NCBI RefSeq assembly: GCF_000382345.1
Contig: NZ_KB908116.1
Coordinates: 1-59,535, forward strand
Reading direction: 5' to 3'
Source: Massilia niastensis DSM 21313
GTDB taxonomy: Bacteria > Pseudomonadota > Gammaproteobacteria > Burkholderiales > Burkholderiaceae_D
DNA: 59,535 bases
The position numbers and the translations under genes are program-made. Below the pieces are notes generated by a model. The model saw only the letters and a list, made by a program, of their open reading frames with translations, had not been told where the DNA came from and did no database searches. This document shows, in pieces, positions 22,937 to 31,295 of the stretch (position 1 is its first letter; every line of letters starts with the position of its first letter).

Positions 22937-24021
22937 CCTCCATCGACAAGCTGGTCGAGAACACCATCCGCGCCGACGTCCGCGAGATCGGCAGCTACCA
23001 CGTGCCCGACGCGACCGGCTACATCAAGCTCGACGCGATGGAGAATCCGTACGAGCTGCCCGAGGAACTGCGCCGCGAACTGGGTGCGCGCCTGGCCGAT
23101 GCGGCGCTGAACCGTTATCCGGTGCCGTCCTACGCCACCCTGAAGGGGAAGATCTGCGCCAGCCTGGGCGTGCCGGGCGGTTACGACGTCCTGCTCGGCA
23201 ACGGCTCGGACGAGCTGATTGCCATCATGGCAACCGCGATCGCGCACCAGGACCGGCGCGCCGTGGTCATGGCCCCGGTGCCGGCCTTCGTGATGTTCTC
23301 GCGTTCGGCCCAGTTCGCGGGCGCGGATTTCGTCGGCGTGCCCTTGAAGGAAGACTTCTCGCTCGACCGCGAGGCGATGCTGGCCGCGATCGCCGAGCAC
23401 AAGCCGTCGCTGGTGTTCCTGGCCTACCCGAACAACCCGACCGGCAACCTGTTCGACGCCGCCGACATCGAAGCCGTCATCCGCGCGCTGGGCGACACCG
23501 GCATCGCGGTGGTGGACGAGGCCTACCAGCCGTTCGCGCGCACCAGCTTCATGGGCCGCCTGCCGGAATTCCCGAACCTGGTCGTGATGCGCACCCTGTC
23601 CAAGCTCGGCCTGGCCGGCATCCGCCTGGGCTACCTGTCCGGCGCCGCGGCCCTGCTGGAGCAGTTCGAGAAGGTGCGCCCGCCGTACAACGTGAACGTG
23701 CTGACCCAGGTGGCGGCCGAATTCGCGCTCGACCATATCGACGTGCTCGACCGCCAGGCGGAACAGCTCAACGCCGAGCGCACCCGCCTGGCCGCCGAGC
23801 TCGGCAAGCTGCCCGGCGTCGAAGTCTTCCCTTCGAGCGCCAATTTCATCTCGCTGCGCGTCCCGGACGCCGAGAAGACTTGCGCCCGCCTCCATTCGGA
23901 GAGGGTGCTGATCAAAAATTTGAGTAAAATGCATAAGATGCTGACGAATTGCATCCGTGTCACGATCAGCACTCCGGACGAGAACACCCAATTCCTGACA
24001 GCCCTGAAAGCGTCCCTGTAA
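22933..24021 (+). CDS. hisC: Histidinol-phosphate aminotransferase
   Basis: A 362-aa PLP enzyme. Visible are the N-terminal YIKLDAMENPYELP, the stretch VFLAYPNNPTGNLFD with the PLP-contacting Asn, VVDEAYQPFA, and the lysine loop RTLSKLGLAGIRLGY, where the Lys forms the Schiff base. Its ATG overlaps the methyltransferase stop. Confidence 0.96.
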   Translation: MTSIDKLVENTIRADVREIGSYHVPDATGYIKLDAMENPYELPEELRRELGARLADAALNRYPVPSYATLKGKICASLGVPGGYDVLLGNGSDELIAIMATAIAHQDRRAVVMAPVPAFVMFSRSAQFAGADFVGVPLKEDFSLDREAMLAAIAEHKPSLVFLAYPNNPTGNLFDAADIEAVIRALGDTGIAVVDEAYQPFARTSFMGRLPEFPNLVVMRTLSKLGLAGIRLGYLSGAAALLEQFEKVRPPYNVNVLTQVAAEFALDHIDVLDRQAEQLNAERTRLAAELGKLPGVEVFPSSANFISLRVPDAEKTCARLHSERVLIKNLSKMHKMLTNCIRVTISTPDENTQFLTALKASL

Positions 24022-24022
24022 C

Positions 24023-24045
24023 CGTCCTTCCCCACGGGGAGGACG
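24023..24045 (+). promoter_or_regulatory. Hairpin between hisC and hisB
   Basis: CGTCCT-T-CCCC pairs with GGGGAGGACG, giving about 10 bp with one bulged T and a very short loop. No T run follows, so it is more likely an RNA-processing or stability hairpin than a terminator. Confidence 0.45.
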
Positions 24046-24063
24046 ACTGACGAGCATCCCGCA

Positions 24064-24654
24064 ATGACACGCACCGCCGAAATCACGCGCAACACCAACG
24101 AGACGCAGATCCGCGTCGCGATCAACCTCGACGGCACCGGCCGCCAGAAGCTCAATACCGGCGTCCCCTTCCTCGACCATATGCTCGACCAGATCGCGCG
24201 CCACGGCATGTTCGACCTCGAAGTCGAAGCCGTCGGCGACCTGCATATCGACGCCCACCATACCGTCGAGGACACCGGCATCACCCTCGGCATGGCGGTC
24301 GCGAAGGCGATCGGCGACAAGAAGGGCATCCGCCGCTACGGCCATGCCTATGTGCCGCTGGACGAAGCGCTGTCGCGCGTGGTCATCGATTTCTCGGGCC
24401 GCCCGGGGCTGGAACTGCACGTTCCCTTCACGCGCGCCATGATCGGCACCTTCGACGTCGACCTGACCGGAGAATTCTTCCGCGGCTTCGTGAACCACGC
24501 CGGCGTGACCCTGCACATCGATAACCTGCGCGGCGTGAACGCGCACCACCAGTGCGAAACCGTGTTCAAGGCCTTCGGCCGCGCCCTGCGCATGGCCACC
24601 GAGCTCGACGAGCGCGCCGCCGGCATCATCCCCTCGACCAAAGGCAGCCTGTAA
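24064..24654 (+). CDS. hisB: Imidazoleglycerol-phosphate dehydratase
   Basis: A 196-aa single-function HisB without the phosphatase domain found in enteric HisB. Metal-binding motifs are HMLDQIARHG, DLHIDAHHTVEDTGI and NAHHQCETVFKAFGRAL. The phosphatase step must therefore be done by a separate enzyme outside the window. Confidence 0.97.
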   Translation: MTRTAEITRNTNETQIRVAINLDGTGRQKLNTGVPFLDHMLDQIARHGMFDLEVEAVGDLHIDAHHTVEDTGITLGMAVAKAIGDKKGIRRYGHAYVPLDEALSRVVIDFSGRPGLELHVPFTRAMIGTFDVDLTGEFFRGFVNHAGVTLHIDNLRGVNAHHQCETVFKAFGRALRMATELDERAAGIIPSTKGSL

Positions 24655-24666
24655 GCGGCGGACATC

Positions 24667-25308
24667 ATGACGAACAAGATTGTTGTGGTGGACGGGCTCG
24701 GCAACCTGCGCTCGGTCGCGCAGGCCTTGCGCGCCGCCGCGCCCGAAGCCGAGGTGATCGTGTCGAGCAGCGCGGCCGACATCGACCGCGCCGACCGCAT
24801 CGTGCTGCCCGGCCAGGGCGCCATGCGCGACTGCATGACCAGCCTGCGCGAATCCGGCGCCGAGGAAGCGCTGCTGCGCGCCGTGAAGACCCGCCCGGTG
24901 ATGGGCGTGTGCGTGGGCGAGCAGATGCTGTTCGAGTCCAGCGAAGAAAACGAGGGGACGCCCGGCCTGGGCTTGCTGCCCGGCAAAGTCGTGCGTTTCC
25001 AGCTCGACGGCAAGCTGCAGGCGGACGGTTCGCGCTTCAAGGTGCCCCAGATGGGCTGGAACCGCGTGCGCCAGGTCCGTCCCCACGCCCTGTGGGAAGG
25101 CGTCGCGGACGGCAGCTATTTCTATTTCGTGCACAGTTATTACGCGGCGCCCGGCGAAGCGGGCGACGTGATCGGCGAGACCGACTACGGCGGGCCGTAT
25201 TGCTGCGCCGTCGCGCGCGACAACCTCGTCGCCACCCAGTTCCACCCGGAGAAAAGCGCGGCCGCCGGGCTGCGCCTGTACCGCAATTTCATCCACTGGA
25301 ATCCCTGA
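24667..25308 (+). CDS. hisH: Imidazole glycerol phosphate synthase, glutaminase subunit
   Basis: A 213-aa class I glutamine amidotransferase that passes ammonia to HisF. The nucleophile Cys is in MGVCVGEQMLF (about residue 81), the oxyanion region is LPGQGAM, and the catalytic His-X-Glu is in QFHPEKS. It is separated from hisF by hisA, the normal beta-proteobacterial order. Confidence 0.96.
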   Translation: MTNKIVVVDGLGNLRSVAQALRAAAPEAEVIVSSSAADIDRADRIVLPGQGAMRDCMTSLRESGAEEALLRAVKTRPVMGVCVGEQMLFESSEENEGTPGLGLLPGKVVRFQLDGKLQADGSRFKVPQMGWNRVRQVRPHALWEGVADGSYFYFVHSYYAAPGEAGDVIGETDYGGPYCCAVARDNLVATQFHPEKSAAAGLRLYRNFIHWNP

Positions 25309-25336
25309 TCCACCCGTCAACCTTACGACAACGACC

Positions 25337-26113
25337 ATGCTGCTGATCCCCGCCATCGACCTGAAAGACGGTCACTGCGTTCGCCTGAAACAGGGCGATA
25401 TGGACCTTGCCACCGTGTTTTCCGAAGATCCCGCCGACATGGCGCTGCATTGGCTCAAGAAGGGCGCGCGCCGGCTGCACCTGGTCGATCTGAACGGAGC
25501 ATTCGCGGGCAAGCCGAAGAACGAAGAAGCGATCAAATCGATCCTCACCGCGGTGCAGGATTACGCCGAAGAGAACGGCATCGACGAGATCCCGGTCCAG
25601 CTGGGCGGCGGCGTCCGCGACCTCGACACCATCGAGCGCTACCTGGACGCCGGCATCAGCTACATCATCGTCGGCACCGCCGCGGTGAAGAACCCCGGCT
25701 TCCTGCACGATGCCTGCGGCGCCTTCCCGGGCCACATCATCGTCGGCCTGGACGCCAAGGACGGCAAGGTCGCCACCGACGGCTGGAGCAAGATGTCGGG
25801 CCACGAAGTCATCGACCTGGCCAAGAAATTCGAAGGCTATGGCGTCGAATCGATCATCTACACCGACATCGGCCGCGACGGCATGATGGGCGGCGTGAAC
25901 ATCGACGCCACCGTCAAGCTGGCCCAGGCCGTGCGCATCCCGATCATCGCATCGGGCGGCGTGCACAACCTGGCCGACGTGGAAGCGCTGTGCGCGGTGC
26001 AGGACGAAGGCATCGAAGGCGTGATCTGCGGCCGATCCATCTACGAAGGCACGCTCGACCTGGCATCGGCCCAGGAACGCGCCGACGAACTGACCGAGGG
26101 CGCCGACGCCTAA
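25337..26113 (+). CDS. hisA: Phosphoribosylformimino-5-aminoimidazole carboxamide ribotide isomerase
   Basis: A 258-aa TIM barrel. The start LLIPAIDLKDGHCVRLKQG holds the catalytic Asp; the second is in YTDIGRDGMMGG. Phosphate loops are QLGGGVR and IIASGGV. It is a little longer than many HisA proteins because of an acidic C-terminal extension. Confidence 0.97.
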   Translation: MLLIPAIDLKDGHCVRLKQGDMDLATVFSEDPADMALHWLKKGARRLHLVDLNGAFAGKPKNEEAIKSILTAVQDYAEENGIDEIPVQLGGGVRDLDTIERYLDAGISYIIVGTAAVKNPGFLHDACGAFPGHIIVGLDAKDGKVATDGWSKMSGHEVIDLAKKFEGYGVESIIYTDIGRDGMMGGVNIDATVKLAQAVRIPIIASGGVHNLADVEALCAVQDEGIEGVICGRSIYEGTLDLASAQERADELTEGADA

Positions 26114-26118
26114 GCTTT

Positions 26119-26880
26119 ATGCTCGCAAAACGCATCATTCCCTGCCTCGACGTGACCGGCGGCCGTGTGGTCAAGGGCGTCAACTTCACCGAGCTGCGCG
26201 ACGCCGGCGACCCGGTCGAGATCGCGCGCCGCTACGACGGGCAGGGCGCCGACGAGATCACCTTCCTCGACATCACCGCCTCGAGCGACGGCCGCGACCT
26301 GATCCTGCCGATCATCGAGGCCGTGGCCTCGACCGTGTTCATCCCGCTCACCGTCGGTGGCGGCGTGCGCAAGGTCGAGGACGTGCGCCGCCTGCTCAAT
26401 GCCGGCGCCGACAAGGTCAGCATGAACACCTCGGCGGTCACCAATCCGCAGCTGGTGTTCGACGCCTCGCAGAAGCACGGTTCGCAGTGCATCGTGGTCG
26501 CGATCGACGCCAAGCAGGTCGCGCCCGGCAAGTGGGAAGTCTTCACCCACGGCGGACGCAACCCGACCGGCCTCGACGCGGTCGAGTGGGCGCGCAAGAT
26601 GGAAAGCCTGGGCGCCGGTGAGTTGCTGCTCACTTCCATGGACCGCGACGGCACCAAGGTCGGCTTCGACCTGGGCCTGACCCGCGCCGTGTCGGATGCG
26701 GTCGGCATCCCGGTGATCGCCTCGGGCGGCGTCGGCGGCCTGCAGGACCTGGCCGACGGCGTGCTGAAGGGCCATGCCGACGCCGTGCTGGCGGCCAGCA
26801 TCTTCCATTACGGGCAGCATACGGTCGGCGAAGCCAAGCGCTTCATGGCCGAACGCGGTATCCCGATGCGCCTGGACTGA
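26119..26880 (+). CDS. hisF: Imidazole glycerol phosphate synthase, cyclase subunit
   Basis: A 253-aa TIM barrel. It begins MLAKRIIPCLDVTGGRVVKG with the catalytic Asp11, has AIDAKQV with the second Asp, and phosphate loops VGGGVR and ASGGVGG. It forms the synthase with HisH. The ATG is 5 bases after the hisA stop. Confidence 0.97.
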   Translation: MLAKRIIPCLDVTGGRVVKGVNFTELRDAGDPVEIARRYDGQGADEITFLDITASSDGRDLILPIIEAVASTVFIPLTVGGGVRKVEDVRRLLNAGADKVSMNTSAVTNPQLVFDASQKHGSQCIVVAIDAKQVAPGKWEVFTHGGRNPTGLDAVEWARKMESLGAGELLLTSMDRDGTKVGFDLGLTRAVSDAVGIPVIASGGVGGLQDLADGVLKGHADAVLAASIFHYGQHTVGEAKRFMAERGIPMRLD

Positions 26881-26890
26881 AGGAAGCGAC

Positions 26891-27301
26891 ATGGCAATCA
26901 AGTGGCTCAACAAGATCAAATGGGACGAGCACGGCCTGGTGCCCGTCATCGCCCAGGAAGCGGGCAGCGGCGACATCCTGATGTTCGCCTGGATGAACCG
27001 CGACGCCCTGGCCCGCACCGTCGAGCTGGGCGAGGCGGTGTACTGGAGCCGTTCGCGCAAGAAGCTGTGGCACAAGGGCGAGGAATCCGGCCACACCCAG
27101 AAGGTGCTGGAAATCCGCCTCGACTGCGACGAGGACGTCGTGCTGCTCAAGATCGAGCAGGCCGGCGGCATCGCCTGCCATACCGGGCGCCATTCCTGCT
27201 TCTTCCAGAAATTCGACGGCGCCGACTGGCGGAGCGTCGAACCGGTGCTGCAGGACCCCGCCACCATCTATTCCGCCCCCAAAGCAAAGAAGACCCCATG
27301 A
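26891..27301 (+). CDS. hisI: Phosphoribosyl-AMP cyclohydrolase
   Basis: A 136-aa single-function HisI, with the zinc and magnesium motifs EIRLDCDEDVVLLKI and GIACHTGRHSCFFQ. The sequence GGAAGCGAC precedes the ATG. Its stop overlaps the hisE start (ATGA). Confidence 0.96.
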   Translation: MAIKWLNKIKWDEHGLVPVIAQEAGSGDILMFAWMNRDALARTVELGEAVYWSRSRKKLWHKGEESGHTQKVLEIRLDCDEDVVLLKIEQAGGIACHTGRHSCFFQKFDGADWRSVEPVLQDPATIYSAPKAKKTP

Positions 27302-27639
27302 GCCTTACCCTGGCCCGCCTGGCGGCCGTGATCGAATCGCGCAAGCCGGAAAACGGCGGCGACCCCGCCACCTCCTATGTGGCCAAGCTGTTCACCAAGG
27401 GCGACGACGCCATCCTCAAGAAGATCGGCGAGGAAGCCACCGAGACCGTGCTGGCCGCCAAGGACGCGCGCGTCTCGGGCGACAGCGCCAAGGTCCTCTA
27501 CGAATGCGCCGACCTGTGGTTCCACTCGATGGTCATGCTGGCCAGCTTCGGCCTGAGCCCGCAACAGGTGCTCGACGAGCTGGCGCGCCGCGAAGGCCTG
27601 TCCGGCCTCGAAGAAAAAGCGTCGAGAAAAGACGAGTAA
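27298..27639 (+). CDS. hisE: Phosphoribosyl-ATP pyrophosphohydrolase
   Basis: A 113-aa all-alpha enzyme of the MazG-like fold. KKIGEEATETVLAAKD holds the metal-binding EExxE-type residues, followed by YECADLWFHSMVML. It is the last gene of the histidine set. Confidence 0.96.
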   Translation: MSLTLARLAAVIESRKPENGGDPATSYVAKLFTKGDDAILKKIGEEATETVLAAKDARVSGDSAKVLYECADLWFHSMVMLASFGLSPQQVLDELARREGLSGLEEKASRKDE

Positions 27640-27668
27640 GCGCCTACTTACTCCACTTCTGGCACCTT

Positions 27669-27709
27669 CCGGTGTCATAATCGGGGCAGGATCGTCACAC
27701 CGGTGTCAT
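27669..27709 (+). promoter_or_regulatory. Direct repeat upstream of hinT
   Basis: CCGGTGTCAT occurs twice, at 27669-27678 and 27700-27709, with a 31-base period (three helical turns). The first copy runs into CATAAT, which could act as a -10. The region lies between the end of hisE and hinT. Confidence 0.35.
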
Positions 27710-27781
27710 GAGGCACGGGTAGGATGCATGGGTTTCCTGGGCTGGGCGCCTGTGGAACGGTGTAATACATCTGGAGAGAAG

Positions 27782-28156
27782 ATGGATAACTGCATTTTTT
27801 GCAAGATTGCCGCCAAGCAGATTCCGGCCAGCGTAGTCTATGAAGATGACGAGGTGCTGGCGTTCAAGGACATCAATCCGGCCGCTCCGGTACACCTGCT
27901 GGTGATCCCGAAGCAGCACGTGGCCACCTTGTCCGACTGCACCGAGGAACACACCGCGCTGCTGGGCAAGATGCTGGCCCTGGTGCCGAAGCTTGCCGCT
28001 GAGCATGGTATTGCGGTTAAGACCGGTCCGGACGGCAGCCGCAGCGGCGGCTTCAAGACCCTGATCAACAGCGGTCCGGACGGCGGCCAGGAAGTCCATC
28101 ACCTGCATCTCCACATGTACGGCGGCCCGCGTCCGTGGCGCGGCCTGCACGTATAA
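27782..28156 (+). CDS. hinT: HIT-family purine nucleoside phosphoramidase
   Basis: A 124-aa histidine-triad protein. MDNCIFCKIAAKQIPASVVY opens the protein; the triad is in QEVHHLHLHMYGG near the C-terminus. GGAGAGAAG directly precedes the ATG at 27782, which rules out the in-frame ATG 54 bases earlier. HinT hydrolyses adenosine phosphoramidates. The tat genes follow on the same strand. Confidence 0.95.
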   Translation: MDNCIFCKIAAKQIPASVVYEDDEVLAFKDINPAAPVHLLVIPKQHVATLSDCTEEHTALLGKMLALVPKLAAEHGIAVKTGPDGSRSGGFKTLINSGPDGGQEVHHLHLHMYGGPRPWRGLHV

Positions 28157-28181
28157 GTATTGCATTACATGTTACAAGGGG

Positions 28182-28210
28182 GCAGTATGCCTCCGCATCG
28201 CATATACTGC
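28182..28210 (+). promoter_or_regulatory. Inverted repeat upstream of tatA, possible promoter/operator
   Basis: GCAGTAT (28182-28188) and ATACTGC (28204-28210) form an exact inverted repeat with a 15-base spacer. TATACT at 28203-28208 is a possible -10, although no well-spaced -35 is seen. Confidence 0.3.
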
Positions 28211-28261
28211 GATATACGTTTCCCGATTTACAGGCGGTAGTCGCCTTGCTAGGAGAAAAAT

Positions 28262-28513
28262 ATGGGTTCGATGAGTATTTGGCACTGGGTCATTGTCCTG
28301 GTCGTCGTCATGCTGATTTTTGGCACCAAGAAGATCGGCAATATCGGCTCCGATCTCGGCAAAGCCGTCAAGGGTTTCAAGGATGGCGTGAAGGGCGATG
28401 AAGACAAGGCGAACGCGAATGCGAACGCCAGCGCGAACGCGGCCCAGCCGCCGCAGCAGGTCGCCGACAAGACGACCATCGACGTGGAAGCCCGCGACAA
28501 GACCCGTTCGTAA
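28262..28513 (+). CDS. tatA: Twin-arginine translocase subunit TatA
   Basis: An 83-aa protein with the N-terminal membrane helix IWHWVIVLVVVMLIF, the FGTKKI hinge, and an amphipathic helix DLGKAVKGFKDGV, then a low-complexity Asn/Ala tail. TatA oligomers form the passage for folded proteins. AGGAGAAAAAT precedes the ATG. tatB follows 12 bases later. Confidence 0.95.
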   Translation: MGSMSIWHWVIVLVVVMLIFGTKKIGNIGSDLGKAVKGFKDGVKGDEDKANANANASANAAQPPQQVADKTTIDVEARDKTRS

Positions 28514-28525
28514 TCCCCGGGTCCC

Positions 28526-29035
28526 ATGATCGATCTCGGACTGTCGAAACTGGCGATCATCGGCGTGGTCGCGCTGATCGTGATCGGCCCTGAAAAGCTG
28601 CCGAAGGTGGCGCGCATGGCCGGGACGCTCTATGGGCGGGCGCAGCGCTACCTGCACGACGTCAAGTCCGAAGTCAGCCGCGAGATCGAGCTGGACGAGC
28701 TGCGCAACCTGCACAAGGAAGTGCAGGACAGTGCGCAATCGTTCAAGGACGAGGTCGAGCACAGCGTGTCCAGCCATGTCGACGAGGTCGAGGCATTGTG
28801 GGACGGCCGCGCCGCCCACGATACCGACGTGACGGCGCCGGCGCCGGCGACGCCGGCCGACATCGACCGCAAGGCGCGCGACTTCCGCCGCAAGAAGCTG
28901 GTGCGCACCTCGGCCGTGCCGGCCTGGTACAAGAACCGCCATGGCACCAGGAGCCATGTGATTTCGGGCGCCGCCCGCGTACGCAAGTTCCGTCCGTCTT
29001 CCGGCGCCACCTCTTCCAAATCGTTCTTCCGATGA
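28526..29035 (+). CDS. tatB: Twin-arginine translocase subunit TatB
   Basis: A 169-aa protein. The membrane helix IDLGLSKLAIIGVVALIVIG is followed by PEKLPKVARMAGTLYGRAQR, the TatB hinge and amphipathic helix, then a charged tail. TatB with TatC binds twin-arginine signal peptides. The stop overlaps the tatC start (ATGA). Confidence 0.95.
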   Translation: MIDLGLSKLAIIGVVALIVIGPEKLPKVARMAGTLYGRAQRYLHDVKSEVSREIELDELRNLHKEVQDSAQSFKDEVEHSVSSHVDEVEALWDGRAAHDTDVTAPAPATPADIDRKARDFRRKKLVRTSAVPAWYKNRHGTRSHVISGAARVRKFRPSSGATSSKSFFR

Positions 29036-29787
29036 CTGAACCAGCCGCAGGCGAAGAAACCTTCATTTCCCACCTGGTCGAATTGCGTGACCGCCTGGTC
29101 AAGGCCTCGATCGGGATCGCGCTCGCCTGCGCGGCGCTGATGCTGTGGCCGGGGCCGTCGGAGATCTACGACCTGCTGGCCGCGCCGATGATCGCCTCGC
29201 TGCCGCCCGGCTCGAAGATGATCGCGACCGGCGTGATTTCCCCCTTCCTGGTGCCGATGAAGGTGACCCTGCTGCTGGCCTTCATCGTGGCGCTGCCCTG
29301 GGTGTTCTACCAGCTCTGGGCCTTCGTCGCGCCCGGCCTGTACGCGCACGAGAAGCGCCTGGTGCTGCCGCTGGTGATCTCGTCCTCGGTGCTGTTCATC
29401 GCCGGCGTGGCGTTCTGCTATTTCTTCGTGTTCGGGCGGGTGTTCCACTTCATCGGCGAATTCGCGCCGGACTCGATCGCGGTGACGCCGGATATCGAAA
29501 ACTACCTCGACTTCGTGATGTCGATGTGCCTGGCCTTCGGCGCGGCCTTCGAAGTGCCGGTGGTGGTGGTGATCCTGGTCCGCATGGGCATCGTCAGCAT
29601 CGAGAAGCTGCGCGCGGTGCGTTCGTACGTGATCGTGGGCGCCTTCGTGATCGCGGCCATCGTGACGCCGCCGGACGTGGTCAGCCAGCTGGCGCTGGCG
29701 ATTCCGATGTGCCTGCTCTACGAGCTGGGCCTGCTGGTGGCGCCGATGTTTGCGCGGGTAACCAGGGCGCCGGAAGAAACGGCCTGA
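29032..29787 (+). CDS. tatC: Twin-arginine translocase subunit TatC
   Basis: A 251-aa protein with six membrane helices. The N-terminal SHLVELRDRLVKA, the loop FYQLWAFVAPGLYAHEKR and AAIVTPPDVVSQ are all TatC hallmarks. It completes a tatABC operon starting about 105 bases after hinT. Confidence 0.96.
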   Translation: MTEPAAGEETFISHLVELRDRLVKASIGIALACAALMLWPGPSEIYDLLAAPMIASLPPGSKMIATGVISPFLVPMKVTLLLAFIVALPWVFYQLWAFVAPGLYAHEKRLVLPLVISSSVLFIAGVAFCYFFVFGRVFHFIGEFAPDSIAVTPDIENYLDFVMSMCLAFGAAFEVPVVVVILVRMGIVSIEKLRAVRSYVIVGAFVIAAIVTPPDVVSQLALAIPMCLLYELGLLVAPMFARVTRAPEETA

Positions 29788-29828
29788 CGAATGACAGAGG
29801 TCATGCGCAAGCATGGCCCCTGATGCAT

Positions 29829-31002
29829 TCAAGGACAGTTACCGATGATGTAATACCGCGCGGCCGTCTGCGCCAGCGTGCTCGTATAGAACGTGTTGTA
29901 GAGCCCCATATTCTGGTTCGACCCATTCGCCAGTGCATAGCCTCCACTGTGATGCGCCCGCCCTGCCTGCACGTGCGCGTAATTGCTAGCCGTGGTCGCC
30001 GTGCACACGAAGCCTGAGGTCGTGCTTCCGCTCACCGCATTCGACAACACGCTTTCCACGCCGTTGGCCAGCGCCGAGACCTGGTAGCTGTAGCTGGTCG
30101 CCGCCGCCAGCCCGGTATCGGTGAAGGCGGTCGCCGTCAACGCGCCGGCATTCACCTTCGCTCCGTTGCGATACAGGTTGTACCCGGTCGCCCCGCTCGC
30201 CGCATTCCAGGACAGCGCAATGCTGCTGGCCGTGGCCGCGCCCACCGCCAGGCCGGCGGGCGGCTGCAGCGCCGGCGCCGCGCCGACCAGGAACTGGCCG
30301 ATGTGTCAGGCCGCCGAGACCTGCCCGGTGCTGCCGGTGGCGGTGACCGCGCCCGTGTAGTAGCCGTCGGCTCGGCCGGTATACGCCTTGCTGAAGCCGG
30401 CCCCGCTGCCCGCAGCCGCATCGTTCACCAGCGAAGGACCGTTCAGCACCACCTTGTAGCCGCCGATGGACCCTGAAGGATCGTTCGCCGCTCCGTTCAC
30501 CGTCACGGTCGACCCGGACACGCTGGCGCTGCACGAGCTCATGGTGGGCGGTGCCGCGCGCGCCACGCGCGGGGTGTTGTTGAACCAGAAATCCATCACG
30601 AAGGCCGGGTAGTTGACCTTGGCCGAGCTGACGTAGTTGCTGTTCTGGCCACCGGCGCAGGCCGGCCACGCATGGCCCATGCCGCTCACCGTGATCTCGG
30701 AAGTGCGCAGCTTGCCGTTCGCGTCGGTATGGGGAATGTTGCTACCGCTGCCAGGCACGCTGGCGGTCGTGCCCTGGGTGAAGCTGCCGCCATAGACCTG
30801 GCGCATGGCCGCCGCATCCAGCGGACCGTAGCCCTGGGCCACCGTGAAATCGCTGCTGCCCCAGATCACGCTCGCGACCTGGGTCTGGTTCGCGCTTCAG
30901 GTGCCCGGCCCGGCCTGAACCTGGGCAGCCGCCTGCGTCCAGGGCGCCAGCAGCGCCAGGCAGGCAGCGGCGGTCCGTCGTGTGTTTTACGAGGAATGCC
31001 AT
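29829..31002 (-). pseudogene. Decayed extracellular PHB depolymerase gene
   Basis: A GGAGG ribosome site and ATG at 31002 begin MAFLVKHT; after a frameshift a signal-peptide-like stretch continues (RRTAAACLALLAPWTQAAA). The reading frame then meets a TGA at 30897-30899 and passes straight to ASVIWGSSDFTVAQGYG, the C-terminal part of the esterase fold; the lipase box and most of the catalytic domain are missing. A second TGA lies at 30306-30308. Beyond it are an Ig-like domain, a fibronectin type III domain (ALSWNAASGATGYNLYRNG) and the C-terminal substrate-binding module ending IIGNCP. All parts after the first stop share one frame. Two stops, a frameshift and an internal deletion make it a clear pseudogene. 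Confidence 0.85.
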
Positions 31003-31295
31003 TCAAAGCCTCCGTTCTTTGCGTGGAAGGACTGCTGAACCGGACGTACGGGCGTGGCAGGGCACGCCGCGCAGGTCCGGCTTCGATGACAAACAGAAAA
31101 AGACTGCGGGCCGCGCGTTCGCTAGGACGGCGGCGAAGAAGAAGCCGGGTGCATGGGATGTCTCCGGCTGATGGTGTCGTGACCCGTGGGTCCGAATCCA
31201 TTGTAGACCTGGAGATATTGCGTACAAGCGAGCGTGCGAGCACGCCGCTTGTGCGATTTTGCACAGCGGGTTTGCTGTGCAGGATCAAACCATGC
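31003..31295. other. Gap with no recognised gene
   Basis: This stretch lies between the start of the PHB depolymerase remnant and the end of the DUF885 gene. It should hold the old promoter of the pseudogene on the minus strand, but I see no clear promoter boxes, repeats or RNA gene. There is no T-rich terminator after the DUF885 stop codon. Confidence 0.5.
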
